Assembly: GCF_902712875.1 (NCBI RefSeq)
Contig: NZ_LR743509.1
Span: forward strand, 1,302,001 to 1,366,000
DNA length: 64,000 nt
Direction: 5' to 3'
Source of the DNA: Hyphomicrobium sp. ghe19
GTDB lineage: Bacteria > Pseudomonadota > Alphaproteobacteria > Rhizobiales > Hyphomicrobiaceae
Shown here: positions 32,526 to 42,432 of the stretch, piece by piece
How the letters are laid out: each line of letters begins with the position of its first letter
Numbering within the stretch: position 1 is the first letter of the stretch
Notes under the pieces: generated by a model
Seen by the model: only the letters and a program-made list of their open reading frames with translations
The model's database searches: none
What the model was told of the DNA's origin: nothing
Position numbers and translations under genes: made by a program

Positions 32526-35024
32526 TCAAACTGCCAACTGCTGTAACGCGCTTGTCTGCCGTGCCAACAGTGAATGAATTTCTTTCGCCGGCCGGGGCTT
32601 GCTAAAAAGATAGCCTTGAACCTCGGTGCAACCTTCGCGGCGAAGCTGCGCAAGTTCCGCTTCCGTTTCGACGCCCTCGGCAGTGGTTGCCATGCCAAGG
32701 GCGCTTCCAATGTTTGCAACCGCTCGCACGATGGCGATCGAATCCGGATTGGCCGAGAGATCCTGTATGAACGACCGGTCGATCTTGATTTTGTCGAACG
32801 GAAATTTGCGCAGGTAGCCGAGGCTCGAATAGCCCGTGCCGAAGTCATCCATCGAAATGCGAACGCCGAGCGCACGCAGATCGTTGAGCATCGCGATCGT
32901 CGCATCGGTATCATGCAGCATGACCGTTTCGGTAATTTCGAGTTCGAGCCTGTGCCCCGAGAGCCCGGAATTCCCCAATGCAGCGGTCACCTGATGCACG
33001 AGCGCGTTATTCTTGAATTGCAAAGGCGAGAGATTGACAGCGACCTTAATGTGAGACGGCCACGCCGTCGCGTCGGCACAAGCGCGGTTCAAGACCCAGT
33101 TTCCGATGGTTCCGATAAGGCCGGTTTCTTCGGCGAGCGGGATGAAATCTGCAGGCGAGACCGTTCCTCGAGTCGGGTGCTGCCAGCGGACGAGCGCTTC
33201 GAAGCCGCTGATCTCATTGGTTTCGAGACGTATCAAAGGTTGATAGTAAAGCTCGAGTTCGTCCATTTCGATTGCCTGGCGAAGATCGACCTCGAGCGCG
33301 CGGCGTTCTTGCAATTTGGCGTCCATTCCGGGCTCGAAGAAGTGATAGGTCGCGCGGCCAGCCTCCTTGGCTTTATACATGGCCATGTCAGCATTTTTGA
33401 TCAGCTGGTCAGCGGTTTCTCCATCTCCCGGCGCCATTGCGATGCCGATACTCACGCCGACGACAACTTGGTGACCGAGCACTTCAAAGGGTGCGCTCAA
33501 TTCTGCAATGATGCGCTGAGCCAGGATCGTGGCGCCGAGAGGTTGGTCCGCGTCTATTTGCACGATGGCGAATTCGTCGCCTCCGAGGCGCGCGACGAGG
33601 TCGTGCTTCCTGACGCATGCACGCAATCGGTCTGCCACTGCCTGAAGCAATGCATCGCCAATGGGGTGGCCCAATGTGTCATTGACGGTTTTGAAGTGAT
33701 CAAGGTCGAGACACAAGATTGAGACGCTACGTCCGTGCCCGATTTCTTTGAGCGCGATTTCCATTGCCTGGCGAAAGCGCAGCCTGTTGGGCAGATCGGT
33801 CAGAGCATCGTGATGGGCCATATGGGCGATCTTGGCGTCGATCTCCCGTCGCTCCGTGATGTCCTCGTGAATAGCAACCGAGCCACCATCGAGCATGGGC
33901 TGATGGGAGATCGCGATGAACTGGCCACCTGCGAGCTCGTCGACTGTGTAGATGGGCTTACGTTCCCGAACCGCCGCTATGCGGTCCTCGACGGAGAAGC
34001 CTTCGGCCTGGGGAAAGCGGCCGTTCGCGTGGCGAGCCTCCAAAATAGTACGAAGCGGTGTGCCGGTAACGGTGTGTTCGGGCTTTAATTCATAGAGCTC
34101 CGCATAACGGCGGTTGCAGACGATCAGATTCTGTTCGGCGTCGAACATGCAGAGACCTTGCGGCAGGTTGTTGATCGCGGCGTCGACGCGTGCGTACTGA
34201 ACAGCCAAGGTTTCCTGCGCGGTCGCGAGTTTGGCGATCATCGATTGGAAGGAGCGCGCGAGCGTGCCGATCTCGTCGGCGCGCCCGAGGGTGCGATCGC
34301 CGTGTGCAAAAGTACGCGCGCCGCCCTCGCGAATGCGCAACGCCGTTTCAGTAAGCTGCCGCAAGGGGTGAGCTACGGAATAATGTGCGAGCGCAAGTGC
34401 CAGCATGACGATGAGGAAAGTGCCCATTGCCAGTGCTGCGATAATGATACGCAATTCCCGCACCTGTTCGTTCTGCGCGTCCGCCAGGGTTTCTCGAGAT
34501 TCGCCACCCAGAATGTTCGTGAGCCGGTTCATCTGTGCAAGCGTGTCGTCGAGTGCCGCCTCAAAGCGGAGATCAAGCATCTCATCGATGCGACGCTGTT
34601 TGTCGCCAGACTGTATCGCGTCACGGATCTGACGTGCGGTCGCTTCGACGTGCCGGAGCTTGTCTCGGATTGCATCGCTATCTTGGGTGCGCGCCGGGAA
34701 ATAGTCGGAAACCGCGTGCAGCCACTGACGCACCGCGGCGATTTGATTGGCGATCTCGTTGCTTGCCGCGCGGGCGGCCTCTGGTTCCGAGGCGGCCATG
34801 CTTTTGTAGGCTGCCAGGCCGACATTATTCAAAGCGGCCTTGGCTTCTGCCAATGCGAGGCGGGCAGGTGCTACGCGTTCGACCATTGTCCGATTGACGT
34901 GATCGAGGCTTTGCGCGCTGTGCAGCACATACCAATTTGCGAATGCAGATAGCGCGCCGAGGGTGACGATGAGCAACGCAGCTTTTGCAGCGATGCCGAA
35001 AGAAAAGGTGGTCGCGAATTTCAT
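32526..35024 (-). CDS. membrane GGDEF-EAL cyclic-di-GMP protein with HAMP and PAS
   Basis: From ATG 35024 the protein has 832 residues: TM helix about 12-34, a periplasmic helical sensor about 35-190, TM about 193-215, HAMP about 216-268, PAS about 280-395, GGDEF about 400-565 with intact GGDEF at 481-485, and EAL from about 575 with EALVRW at 609. Both the synthase and phosphodiesterase signatures are intact, so the net activity cannot be predicted. An in-frame ATG at 35057 is possible; neither has a clear ribosome site. It may control the exopolysaccharide locus in trans. Confidence 0.92.
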   Translation of the reverse strand: MKFATTFSFGIAAKAALLIVTLGALSAFANWYVLHSAQSLDHVNRTMVERVAPARLALAEAKAALNNVGLAAYKSMAASEPEAARAASNEIANQIAAVRQWLHAVSDYFPARTQDSDAIRDKLRHVEATARQIRDAIQSGDKQRRIDEMLDLRFEAALDDTLAQMNRLTNILGGESRETLADAQNEQVRELRIIIAALAMGTFLIVMLALALAHYSVAHPLRQLTETALRIREGGARTFAHGDRTLGRADEIGTLARSFQSMIAKLATAQETLAVQYARVDAAINNLPQGLCMFDAEQNLIVCNRRYAELYELKPEHTVTGTPLRTILEARHANGRFPQAEGFSVEDRIAAVRERKPIYTVDELAGGQFIAISHQPMLDGGSVAIHEDITERREIDAKIAHMAHHDALTDLPNRLRFRQAMEIALKEIGHGRSVSILCLDLDHFKTVNDTLGHPIGDALLQAVADRLRACVRKHDLVARLGGDEFAIVQIDADQPLGATILAQRIIAELSAPFEVLGHQVVVGVSIGIAMAPGDGETADQLIKNADMAMYKAKEAGRATYHFFEPGMDAKLQERRALEVDLRQAIEMDELELYYQPLIRLETNEISGFEALVRWQHPTRGTVSPADFIPLAEETGLIGTIGNWVLNRACADATAWPSHIKVAVNLSPLQFKNNALVHQVTAALGNSGLSGHRLELEITETVMLHDTDATIAMLNDLRALGVRISMDDFGTGYSSLGYLRKFPFDKIKIDRSFIQDLSANPDSIAIVRAVANIGSALGMATTAEGVETEAELAQLRREGCTEVQGYLFSKPRPAKEIHSLLARQTSALQQLAV

Positions 35025-35313
35025 GGCATGAATGTACCGGTGGCCTCGGTACGCCATTAGGCAAAAAGTGTTTTGGATTTACTAATGCATTGAAAGAATG
35101 AAGTATTCCGGTTCTCGTATGACTGTTTTATGACAGTCGTTGCGTCACAGGCAAAAGCGTCGAGTTGGGTCAGCCGAAGGCAGAATAAACGCCTTGTGAA
35201 AATCACGCCGTTGAGCCGCGGGCTGAGCAAATGCGACTTATGCATTCGCTCAGCTGTGAGGGTCGCTGAAGGTTTTTCCGCTGACGGCAGCGCCCCCGAA
35301 AACGTGAGGCGTT

Positions 35314-35457
35314 CTACTTTCTTTTACCGCTGCTAGCGGGTAGCGCTGGGCGGGTGCGGGCCGCAGCAGCGTCCTCCATCAGCTCGTACCACATCGCATT
35401 GAGCACGGCGAAGGCGGCGGCGAGCGGCAGACCGAGCAGCCAAGCGAAATACCACAT
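35314..35457 (-). CDS. cydX: cytochrome bd oxidase small subunit CydX
   Basis: A 47-codon gene directly after cydB. The peptide begins MWYFAWLLGLPLAAAFAVLN, the hallmark of CydX, followed by a short charged tail. It forms a single membrane helix that stabilises the CydA heme site. AAGGAGAG lies seven bases before the ATG at 35457, and cydB ends 24 bases upstream, so it is the last gene of the cyd operon. Confidence 0.93.
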   Translation of the reverse strand: MWYFAWLLGLPLAAAFAVLNAMWYELMEDAAAARTRPALPASSGKRK

Positions 35458-35481
35458 GATCAATCTCTCCTTTCGTTGGTC

Positions 35482-36639
35482 TCAGTACGCGTGGCCGCGT
35501 TCATCGCGGATCGCCTTTTCGTCAACCTTGCCCCACATCACGTGATAAACCCAGGTCGTGTAGGCGATGACGGTCGGCACGAAGATCACCGCGACCACAA
35601 GCATGATAAAAAGCGTCATGTGGCTCGATGAGGAATCCCAGACCGTCAGGCTCGATCGCGGATCGATGGACGACGGCAGGATGAACGGGAACATCGAGAG
35701 CCCGACCGTCGCGATAATGCCGAAGATCGAAAGCGACGTCGCAAGGATCGCAGCGATCTCCCGGCGCGCGCCCATGAAGACGAACGCTGCAGCTGCGCCG
35801 GCGATGCCAAACAATGGAGCGAGCATCATCCAGGGGTACGAACCGTAATTATCGAACCATGCGCGGGGCACTTTGGCGGCCGTTTTCGCCAAAGGATTCG
35901 ACGGTCCGAGCGGGTTCACCGTGCTCGTGATGTGATAACCGTCAATTCCGGCCCAAAGCGCAACGCCGCCAAGGACGAAGAGGAGGACGGTCGCGAGGGC
36001 TGCGATTTTCCCGTAGGCTCGGGAGCGATCCGCCACGACACCTTTGGTTTTCAAAGCGAGCCACGCCGAACCGTGCATAACGAGCATTGCAACCGACAGA
36101 AATCCGCAGAGTAAGGCGAATGGATTGAGCAGCTCGAACAGCGTCGTTCCTTCGTAGAAGATGCGCAATTCATCGTTGAAGTGAAAAGGGACGCCTTGCA
36201 GGACGTTGCCGACGGCAACGCCAAAAATCAGCGACGGTACTGCGCCTCCCACGAACAGCGCCCAGTCCCAGGCGGTGCGCCAGGTCGCGTCTTCTCGCTT
36301 CGACCGGTACTTGAATCCTACCGGCCGCAGGATAAGGGCGAAGAGGATCGCGAACATCGCGAGATAGAAACCGGAAAACGAAACAGCGTAGAGCGGCGGC
36401 CAGGCCGCGAAGATCGCGCCGCCGGCGAGGATCAACCAGACCTGATTGCCCTCCCACGTCGGACCGATGCTGTTGATGACGACACGGCGTTCAAGGTCGG
36501 TTTTTCCTACGAACGGCAACAGCGTAGCAGTGCCGAGATCGAAGCCGTCGGTGACTGCAAATGCGATCAGGAGCACGCCGAGAAGAAGCCACCAGATGAT
36601 GCGGAGGGTTTCGTAATCGATGAGTTGGTGGAGGATCAT
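35482..36639 (-). CDS. cydB: cytochrome bd quinol oxidase subunit II
   Basis: The ATG at 36639 gives 385 residues, typical for CydB, starting MILHQLIDYETLRIIWWLL and with about eight to nine hydrophobic segments. FAVTDGFDLG near residue 30 and GPTWEGNQVWLI are family hallmarks. Together with CydA it reduces O2 to water with quinol without pumping protons. The start is four bases after the cydA stop; the longer frame to 36696 overlaps cydA and is not used. Confidence 0.95.
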   Translation of the reverse strand: MILHQLIDYETLRIIWWLLLGVLLIAFAVTDGFDLGTATLLPFVGKTDLERRVVINSIGPTWEGNQVWLILAGGAIFAAWPPLYAVSFSGFYLAMFAILFALILRPVGFKYRSKREDATWRTAWDWALFVGGAVPSLIFGVAVGNVLQGVPFHFNDELRIFYEGTTLFELLNPFALLCGFLSVAMLVMHGSAWLALKTKGVVADRSRAYGKIAALATVLLFVLGGVALWAGIDGYHITSTVNPLGPSNPLAKTAAKVPRAWFDNYGSYPWMMLAPLFGIAGAAAAFVFMGARREIAAILATSLSIFGIIATVGLSMFPFILPSSIDPRSSLTVWDSSSSHMTLFIMLVVAVIFVPTVIAYTTWVYHVMWGKVDEKAIRDERGHAY

Positions 36640-36643
36640 TTGT

Positions 36644-38221
36644 CTATTCCGCAGCGATGAGTGAAGGGGGAACGAGAACGGCTTCGGGCTCATCATCAGG
36701 TTTGGGTCCGCTTTGAATGGCGCGCAGCATAAGACCCATCTCGATGATGAAGAGGACGGTATAGATGACGATGAAACCGAGCAGCGTCAGGAGAACGGTC
36801 ATTGCGCCGAGGCTCGAAACGGCTGCCGCTGTCGGCAGAATTCCTTCGATGATCCAAGGTTGCCGGCCGAATTCCGCGACGACCCATCCGAGTTCGGCGG
36901 CGATCCATGGGAGCGGTATGGCAAATACGGCCAGCCGCAGAAGCCACGGGTAATGATCGAGCCTACGCCGCGCGGACAGGTAGAAGAAAGTGCCCGTCAG
37001 CAGAATGAAGAAGAAGCCGAGACCGACCATGGTGCGGAACGACCAGAAGAGGGTAGGAACGCTCGGAACCGTATCCCATGCCGCTTGATCGATCTGAGCG
37101 TCCGTCGCCTTGCGCGGATCGTCGACATACCGCTTCAAGAGTAGTGCGTAGCCGAGATCGCGGCCGTCTTTCGCGAGCGCGTCGCGTGCCGCTTGCGGAA
37201 CAGCCGACTGATCGCTCGCCGCGCGGATTTGCTGGACGGCGTCGTAAGCGGAAATGCCTTGCCGGATACGAACCTTTGCGTGCTCGACAAGATCTTCGAT
37301 GCCGGGAATTTGGGTCGTCAGCGACCGGGTGCCGATCAAGCCCATCACCCAGGGGACGTGCACGGCGAAGTGGGTTTCACGTGATTCCTGATCGGGGAAT
37401 CCAAAAAGGGTGAACGCGGCCGGCGCGGGTTCGGTTTTCCACATCGCCTCGATCGCAGCCAGTTTCATCTTCTGGTGCTCCGTCGACAGGTAGCCGCTTT
37501 CATCGCCGAGGACGACGACGGACAGGGCAGATGCGAGCCCGAACGATGCCGCGACCGTCATCGAGCGCTTGGCGAGATCGACGTAACGCCGATTGTATAA
37601 GTACCAAGCGGATACACCGAGGACGAATATGGAAGCGGTGACGTAGCCGGCCGAAACCGTATGCACAAACTTCGCTTGCGCGACCGGGTTGAACACCACC
37701 TCGAAAAAGTCCGTGACCTCCATTCGCATCGTTTGCGGATTGAACGCCGAGCCGACCGGGTTCTGCATCCAGCCGTTGGCAATCAATATCCAAAGCGCCG
37801 ACAAGTTGGAGCCTATTGCGACGGCCCACGTCGCCATCAGATGCCCGACCTTCGAAAGCCTGTCCCAGCCGAAAAAGAAAAGGCCGACGAACGTTGCTTC
37901 GAGGAAGAATGCCATCAGCCCTTCGATGGCGAGCGGTGCGCCGAATATGTCGCCGACGTAGTGGCTGTAGTAGCTCCAGTTCATGCCGAACTGAAATTCC
38001 ATGACGAGGCCGGTCGCAACGCCCAGAACGAAGTTGATGCCGAACAACGTGCCCCAGAACTTCGTCATCTGCCGCCAGATGGTTCTGCCGGTCATCACGT
38101 AGACCGTTTCCATGATGGCGAGGAGGACGGAAAGACCAAGCGTCAACGGCACGAATAGAAAATGATAAAGTGCGGTTACCGCGAATTGCAGGCGCGACAG
38201 CGCCACGATGTCGAGTTCCAT
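36644..38221 (-). CDS. cydA: cytochrome bd quinol oxidase subunit I
   Basis: The 525-residue subunit carries all three hemes. Visible blocks are SRLQFAVTALYHFLFVPLTLG at the N-terminus with the heme b595 histidine, LVMEFQFGMNWSYYS, and GWVVAEFGRQPWIIEG. The length and long Q-loop fit the E. coli-like (L) type rather than cyanide-insensitive oxidases, and the presence of cydX agrees. It is third in cydDCABX, 75 bases after cydC. Confidence 0.95.
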   Translation of the reverse strand: MELDIVALSRLQFAVTALYHFLFVPLTLGLSVLLAIMETVYVMTGRTIWRQMTKFWGTLFGINFVLGVATGLVMEFQFGMNWSYYSHYVGDIFGAPLAIEGLMAFFLEATFVGLFFFGWDRLSKVGHLMATWAVAIGSNLSALWILIANGWMQNPVGSAFNPQTMRMEVTDFFEVVFNPVAQAKFVHTVSAGYVTASIFVLGVSAWYLYNRRYVDLAKRSMTVAASFGLASALSVVVLGDESGYLSTEHQKMKLAAIEAMWKTEPAPAAFTLFGFPDQESRETHFAVHVPWVMGLIGTRSLTTQIPGIEDLVEHAKVRIRQGISAYDAVQQIRAASDQSAVPQAARDALAKDGRDLGYALLLKRYVDDPRKATDAQIDQAAWDTVPSVPTLFWSFRTMVGLGFFFILLTGTFFYLSARRRLDHYPWLLRLAVFAIPLPWIAAELGWVVAEFGRQPWIIEGILPTAAAVSSLGAMTVLLTLLGFIVIYTVLFIIEMGLMLRAIQSGPKPDDEPEAVLVPPSLIAAE

Positions 38222-38296
38222 CTTCTTTTCTTCCGGCCTACGACCGGTCCCCTTCCGTATTGGCGGCGCCGAACGGACGCCGCTGGTTCTATTCTT

Positions 38297-39985
38297 TCAA
38301 TCTTGTCGCAACGCTGCGAGCGCCGGTTCGAAAGCCGCCTCGCCGCGTCGCGGGCTCGCAACGACGTGCCCTCGATTCATGATCAGCAACCGGTCTGCGA
38401 TTTCGGCTTCCCGCTGGATGTGTGTCGCAATGACGAGCGTGCGGCCGTTCGCGTTGGCCTTGAGGCGCGCAATGACGTCGCGAGCTGTTGCGCCATCAAG
38501 ACCTTCGGTTGGCTCATCCAAAAGCCAAAGCGGCGTGTCGCGAAGGAAGAGGCGCGCAAGAGCGAGACGGCGCCCTTCTCCACCGGAAAGTCCGAGGCCG
38601 CCTTCGCCAAGCCGCGTATCGAGACCTTTCGGCAGCCCCGCGATGTAGGCGCCCAATCCGGCCGCGGTGAGAGCCTGAAAAATCCGGCTATCGTCCGCCT
38701 TGGGATCAGCGAGACGTAAATTGTCACGCAGCGAATCCGCGAAGAGCTCTGTGCGCTGGGTCAGAAAAGTTCCGGGAACGCTTTCGACCTTGCCGTTCTC
38801 AATCGGGATCTCGCCGGCAATTACTCCCAACAGCGTCGACTTTCCGGCTCCGCTCTCTCCGATGAGAGCCAACCGCTCGCCGCTCCGAAGTGACATCGAA
38901 AGCCCGCGGATCAGCAACTGAGGCGCGTGTTCGTGCCGGACAGACACATGATCGAAGCTTACGGCAATACCACCGGGCGAATCGGAACGCTTGGGAGACG
39001 CCTCGGTCGAAAGACGCGGGCCGATGCGTCGGGCGGCGAGCCGCGTCCGGCCGAGTTCAATCGCGCCACGACGCAAAGCAGCGAATGGTTCAAGTGCGGC
39101 GACAACAATAAGGACGGCAAAGGACGCAACCGGAGCGTTGATGTTGCCGGATTCTGCGAGCGCGGTAACGACGAGAAGCATCGCCGCGATGAGAATGGCG
39201 TTCGCCATTCCGAACGCAGCTGCAACTGCTGTTTCGACGAAATTCAGCCGATCGTCGGCGTCGGCGAGTTTTCGGTCGGCGTCGGCAATCTTTCCGCGTT
39301 GAGCCGTCAACCGCCCGGCCATGACGAGTTCCGTTTGGCCGGAGACAAGATCGATCACGCGTGAGCGCAGCGCTTCGAGCGCATGAGCACGGCGTCGGGC
39401 AGGGCGCTCAGCGGCGTGTGCGGCGAGAAGGGGAACCGCGAGGCCTGTCGCAACGAGAAAGGCGCCGGCGGCAAATCCGACGATCGGATGAAGAAGCCCG
39501 AGAGCGATGCCGATGGCCAAAGCGGCTGCAAGCCCCGCGCCCAATGGCACGAGGACGCGCAAGTAAAGGGAATCCAGCGCGTCGACATCCTGCGTGATGC
39601 GAAAGAGAAGCTTCGCCGGACGCATGCGCAGTTCTTCCGCGGCACGCCTTTCGGACGAACCCCGGAAAAGATGCTCGCGCAGTTCGGCAAGAGTGCCGAG
39701 CGTCGCATCATGAGTAATCAGGCGCTCGCCGTATCGACTCGCCGTTCGTGCTAGCGCGAAGAAACGAATGCCAGCCGACGGAGAAAAGACGTCGAATGCG
39801 AGCGCTGTTGCTGCGCTCATACCGGCGATTGCCGTCGCGGTGATGAACCAACCCGAGAGCCCGAGCAAAGCGATGCCGCTCAGAATGGTCGCGGCGCTGA
39901 TCAGCAACCCGAGGAGAAGCTTTCTGCGCGGTCCGTGCCGAAAAAGTTCGAGTACGGGTTTCAGGTCGTCGAAGGTCCGGGTCAT
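38297..39985 (-). CDS. cydC: thiol reductant ABC exporter subunit CydC
   Basis: This half-transporter of 562 residues has six hydrophobic helices then an ATPase domain with Walker A GESGAGKST, signature LSGGEGRR and Walker B LWLLDEPTEGLD. The signature is less canonical (LSGGEGRRLALAR), as is usual for CydC. With CydD it exports glutathione/cysteine to the periplasm, needed for bd oxidase assembly. It overlaps cydD by four bases (ATGA). Confidence 0.93.
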   Translation of the reverse strand: MTRTFDDLKPVLELFRHGPRRKLLLGLLISAATILSGIALLGLSGWFITATAIAGMSAATALAFDVFSPSAGIRFFALARTASRYGERLITHDATLGTLAELREHLFRGSSERRAAEELRMRPAKLLFRITQDVDALDSLYLRVLVPLGAGLAAALAIGIALGLLHPIVGFAAGAFLVATGLAVPLLAAHAAERPARRRAHALEALRSRVIDLVSGQTELVMAGRLTAQRGKIADADRKLADADDRLNFVETAVAAAFGMANAILIAAMLLVVTALAESGNINAPVASFAVLIVVAALEPFAALRRGAIELGRTRLAARRIGPRLSTEASPKRSDSPGGIAVSFDHVSVRHEHAPQLLIRGLSMSLRSGERLALIGESGAGKSTLLGVIAGEIPIENGKVESVPGTFLTQRTELFADSLRDNLRLADPKADDSRIFQALTAAGLGAYIAGLPKGLDTRLGEGGLGLSGGEGRRLALARLFLRDTPLWLLDEPTEGLDGATARDVIARLKANANGRTLVIATHIQREAEIADRLLIMNRGHVVASPRRGEAAFEPALAALRQD

Positions 39986-41646
39986 GCCGCCTTCTCCAGG
40001 CGTAAGCGCCGGAAGTCGACGATCCGATCCATGCGTGCCGCAAGTCTCAGGTCGTGGGTCGCCACGATGAGCGTCTTGTTGCGCGCTAGGGTCAACAGAT
40101 TGTCCGTTATTTCTTGCGTCGTATCGGCATCGAGATGCGCGGTCGGCTCATCGCCGAGGATGAGGGCGATATTGTCGCTTGCCGCGATACGTGCGAGCGC
40201 GAGACGCAGTGCTTCGCCACCGGAAAGTCCGATGCCGTTTTCACCCACGGTGTTCAACCCGCGCACCATGGCGATTTCATCGAGCCTCGCAAAGTGCAAC
40301 GCGCTTGCAATTTTCTCCGGATCGCTGGGCCGCCCAAGGGTGATATTGCTGGCAAGCGTTCCCGCAAAGACGTGCGGCCGCTGGCCAATCCAAGCGATGC
40401 TTTTCCTTAAACTGGCAGCGGTTTCGTCGGAGAGCGGACAGCCCCCGATCGAGATTGCGCCGGACGTCGTAGGTATAAGGCCAGCCAACAGCGCGAGAAG
40501 CGTCGACTTGCCTGAGCCGCTCGGGCCTAGCAGTGCCACATGTTCGCCCGGCGCGACCGAAAGGTTGAAGCGATCGAAGACGGGCGTTTCGCTTCCCGGA
40601 TATCGGAAGCTCAAGTTCATGATCTGAACGGCGGGCGCGCGGCGCTCAACGTGCGCGGTCTGTTGAACGTCACAATCGCTGCCGAGCATTCTGGGTCCAC
40701 TCGCTGTGGCGAGGCGCGTGAGTTCATCGCGGGCGGCGCGGCCCGCGGCGCGGTCGTGCCAGGCGGACGAAAGTTCACGCAGAGGCTCGAAGAAAGCAGG
40801 TGCAAGAAGGAGAATGAACAGTCCTTCGCTCAAGCTCAAGGGCGCGCCCCAGGTGCCAAAATCCAATTGTCCGAGCAGGTGAAATCCGACGTAGACAGCG
40901 ACCATCGCAACGCCGAGAGCCGAAAAAAGCTCGAGAACGGCCGATGATAGAAATGCGATTTTGAGAACAGCCATCGTCCGTTTGCGCAAGCTTTCGGCGT
41001 CGGCACGAAGCCTGCGTGCTGTCACGTCAACAGCGTCGAGGGAGCGGATGGTCGCGATGCCACGCAGCCGGTCGAGCAGAAATGCGTTCATGCCGCCCGC
41101 TTCGATGAGCTGGGCTTCGCTCGCTTGCTGGGCGCGCCAGCCAATCAGAGCCATGAAAATCGGGATGAGAGGTGCAGCAATGAGCAGCACAAAAGCTGCC
41201 GCCCAAGAGAGCGGCAGGACAGATACAAAGATGGCGACCGGTACGAAAACCGCTCGAATTCTCGCGATTTCGAAGCGGGCGAGATAAGGCACGATCATCT
41301 CGGCCTGTTCAACGAGGACGCTCGCGGCACGACCAGACGCCGGACGCGTTTGATCGAGTGGGGAGTGAGCAGCGAGTGCGGCGATCACACCATTTCTGGA
41401 TGTCGTCACGGCCGCGCGCGCCGCACGGAACGCTATGCGGCTGCCCGTGCTCTCAAAAAAGGCCCTCAATATTCCGACAACGAGAACACTAAGGGCAAGC
41501 CAGCCGATGCGCTCAGAACCAGCAGCGTTTGCAATGTCGCCGATCGCGATGGCGATCAACGCCGCCTGAGGCAGCCACAGTAACGATGCTGCGATCTGAA
41601 GTGCTGCGCTTGCTTTGTTCGTGGCGATGTCCAAAGGACCTGACAC
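39982..41646 (-). CDS. cydD: thiol reductant ABC exporter subunit CydD
   Basis: The first gene of the cyd operon encodes a 554-residue half-transporter: six helices, Walker A GPSGSGKST, signature LSGGEALR, and Walker B ALILGDEPTAHLD. It pairs with CydC. A candidate FNR/Anr-type site lies 94 bases upstream of the start, suggesting low-oxygen induction of the whole cydDCABX operon. Confidence 0.93.
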   Translation of the reverse strand: MSGPLDIATNKASAALQIAASLLWLPQAALIAIAIGDIANAAGSERIGWLALSVLVVGILRAFFESTGSRIAFRAARAAVTTSRNGVIAALAAHSPLDQTRPASGRAASVLVEQAEMIVPYLARFEIARIRAVFVPVAIFVSVLPLSWAAAFVLLIAAPLIPIFMALIGWRAQQASEAQLIEAGGMNAFLLDRLRGIATIRSLDAVDVTARRLRADAESLRKRTMAVLKIAFLSSAVLELFSALGVAMVAVYVGFHLLGQLDFGTWGAPLSLSEGLFILLLAPAFFEPLRELSSAWHDRAAGRAARDELTRLATASGPRMLGSDCDVQQTAHVERRAPAVQIMNLSFRYPGSETPVFDRFNLSVAPGEHVALLGPSGSGKSTLLALLAGLIPTTSGAISIGGCPLSDETAASLRKSIAWIGQRPHVFAGTLASNITLGRPSDPEKIASALHFARLDEIAMVRGLNTVGENGIGLSGGEALRLALARIAASDNIALILGDEPTAHLDADTTQEITDNLLTLARNKTLIVATHDLRLAARMDRIVDFRRLRLEKAA

Positions 41647-41739
41647 CTCTCAAGTTCTCCCCACGGGCCACGGCGGCAAGCAGCGCCATTGGCCGAATCT
41701 TCCCGGCCGGATCAATTCAACATACCCGGGTCCCGAGCA

Positions 41740-41753
41740 TTGACCAATATCAA
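41740..41753 (-). promoter_or_regulatory. FNR/FixK-type box upstream of cydD
   Basis: TTGAC-CAAT-ATCAA differs by one base from the FNR/FixK consensus TTGAT-N4-ATCAA. It sits 94 bases before the cydD start codon, a normal distance for activation, and bd oxidases are classic FNR-family targets. Confidence 0.65.
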
Positions 41754-41759
41754 TGGGGA

Positions 41760-42432
41760 TCAGGCTTCGGGAGGCAGCATCTTTGAGGAGGATAACTGCA
41801 AGAGTTTTTCTGATCGCGTTTTGGCGCGCCCATCGGAATCGGATCGAGGGCCTCTCGCCGTGGCGCTCGCCTAACGGCCAACAGCTCAATAAGGATTGGA
41901 CCTTAAATCTGTAGCGGCAGTTATTAGGCCGCCGCTGAGGAGTGCGTACGCCGCACCTTCGGCGAGAATTGTGCTGGAGCTATTCGCGCTGAAGTCTTGA
42001 GCCAAACGCCGGTATTTCTCGCGGCGTTGATAACTGCTCCGTGCGTGTCGATTGGTGGAAGGAATCCATCGACATATGTGGCGCTGTTGAAGAAGCCTCA
42101 AAAGCTCTCGAAGATGACGAATCGCAAAATCAACGGCGCAATTATGAACGGAATATAGCACCGAGTTTGAGGCCAGCCGATTGCTATCCTGCTCAATTCG
42201 CAATTGGCGTCGGCGAAGGACCGTTTCTCCCAATCTCAATCGCCTGCAATTTACTTTCTATTCAGCGCATCGGAATTGGCAAGGCGGCTCCTGTCAGAAA
42301 CGACAGCAGCGCGAACACGGCAAGTAGGTCAAGCAATTAGCAGAAGCATTTCGGTCTCTTAAGATCGCCCGCAGTGCTGCCAGTTGCGACGTCGTTTTCG
42401 TTCACTGTCCAAAGCCTGAACAGGTATTGAAT
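41760..42432. other. long intergenic region before the exopolysaccharide operon
   Basis: About 670 bases between the cyd promoter and the export-protein gene. Open frames here are short, on both strands and without ribosome sites or recognisable products. The promoter of the polysaccharide operon must lie in it; I cannot place it with confidence. Confidence 0.6.

Noticed and set aside
41886..42340. Short open frames in the gap upstream of the export gene
   Set aside because: They lack ribosome sites and recognisable features and overlap each other on both strands.
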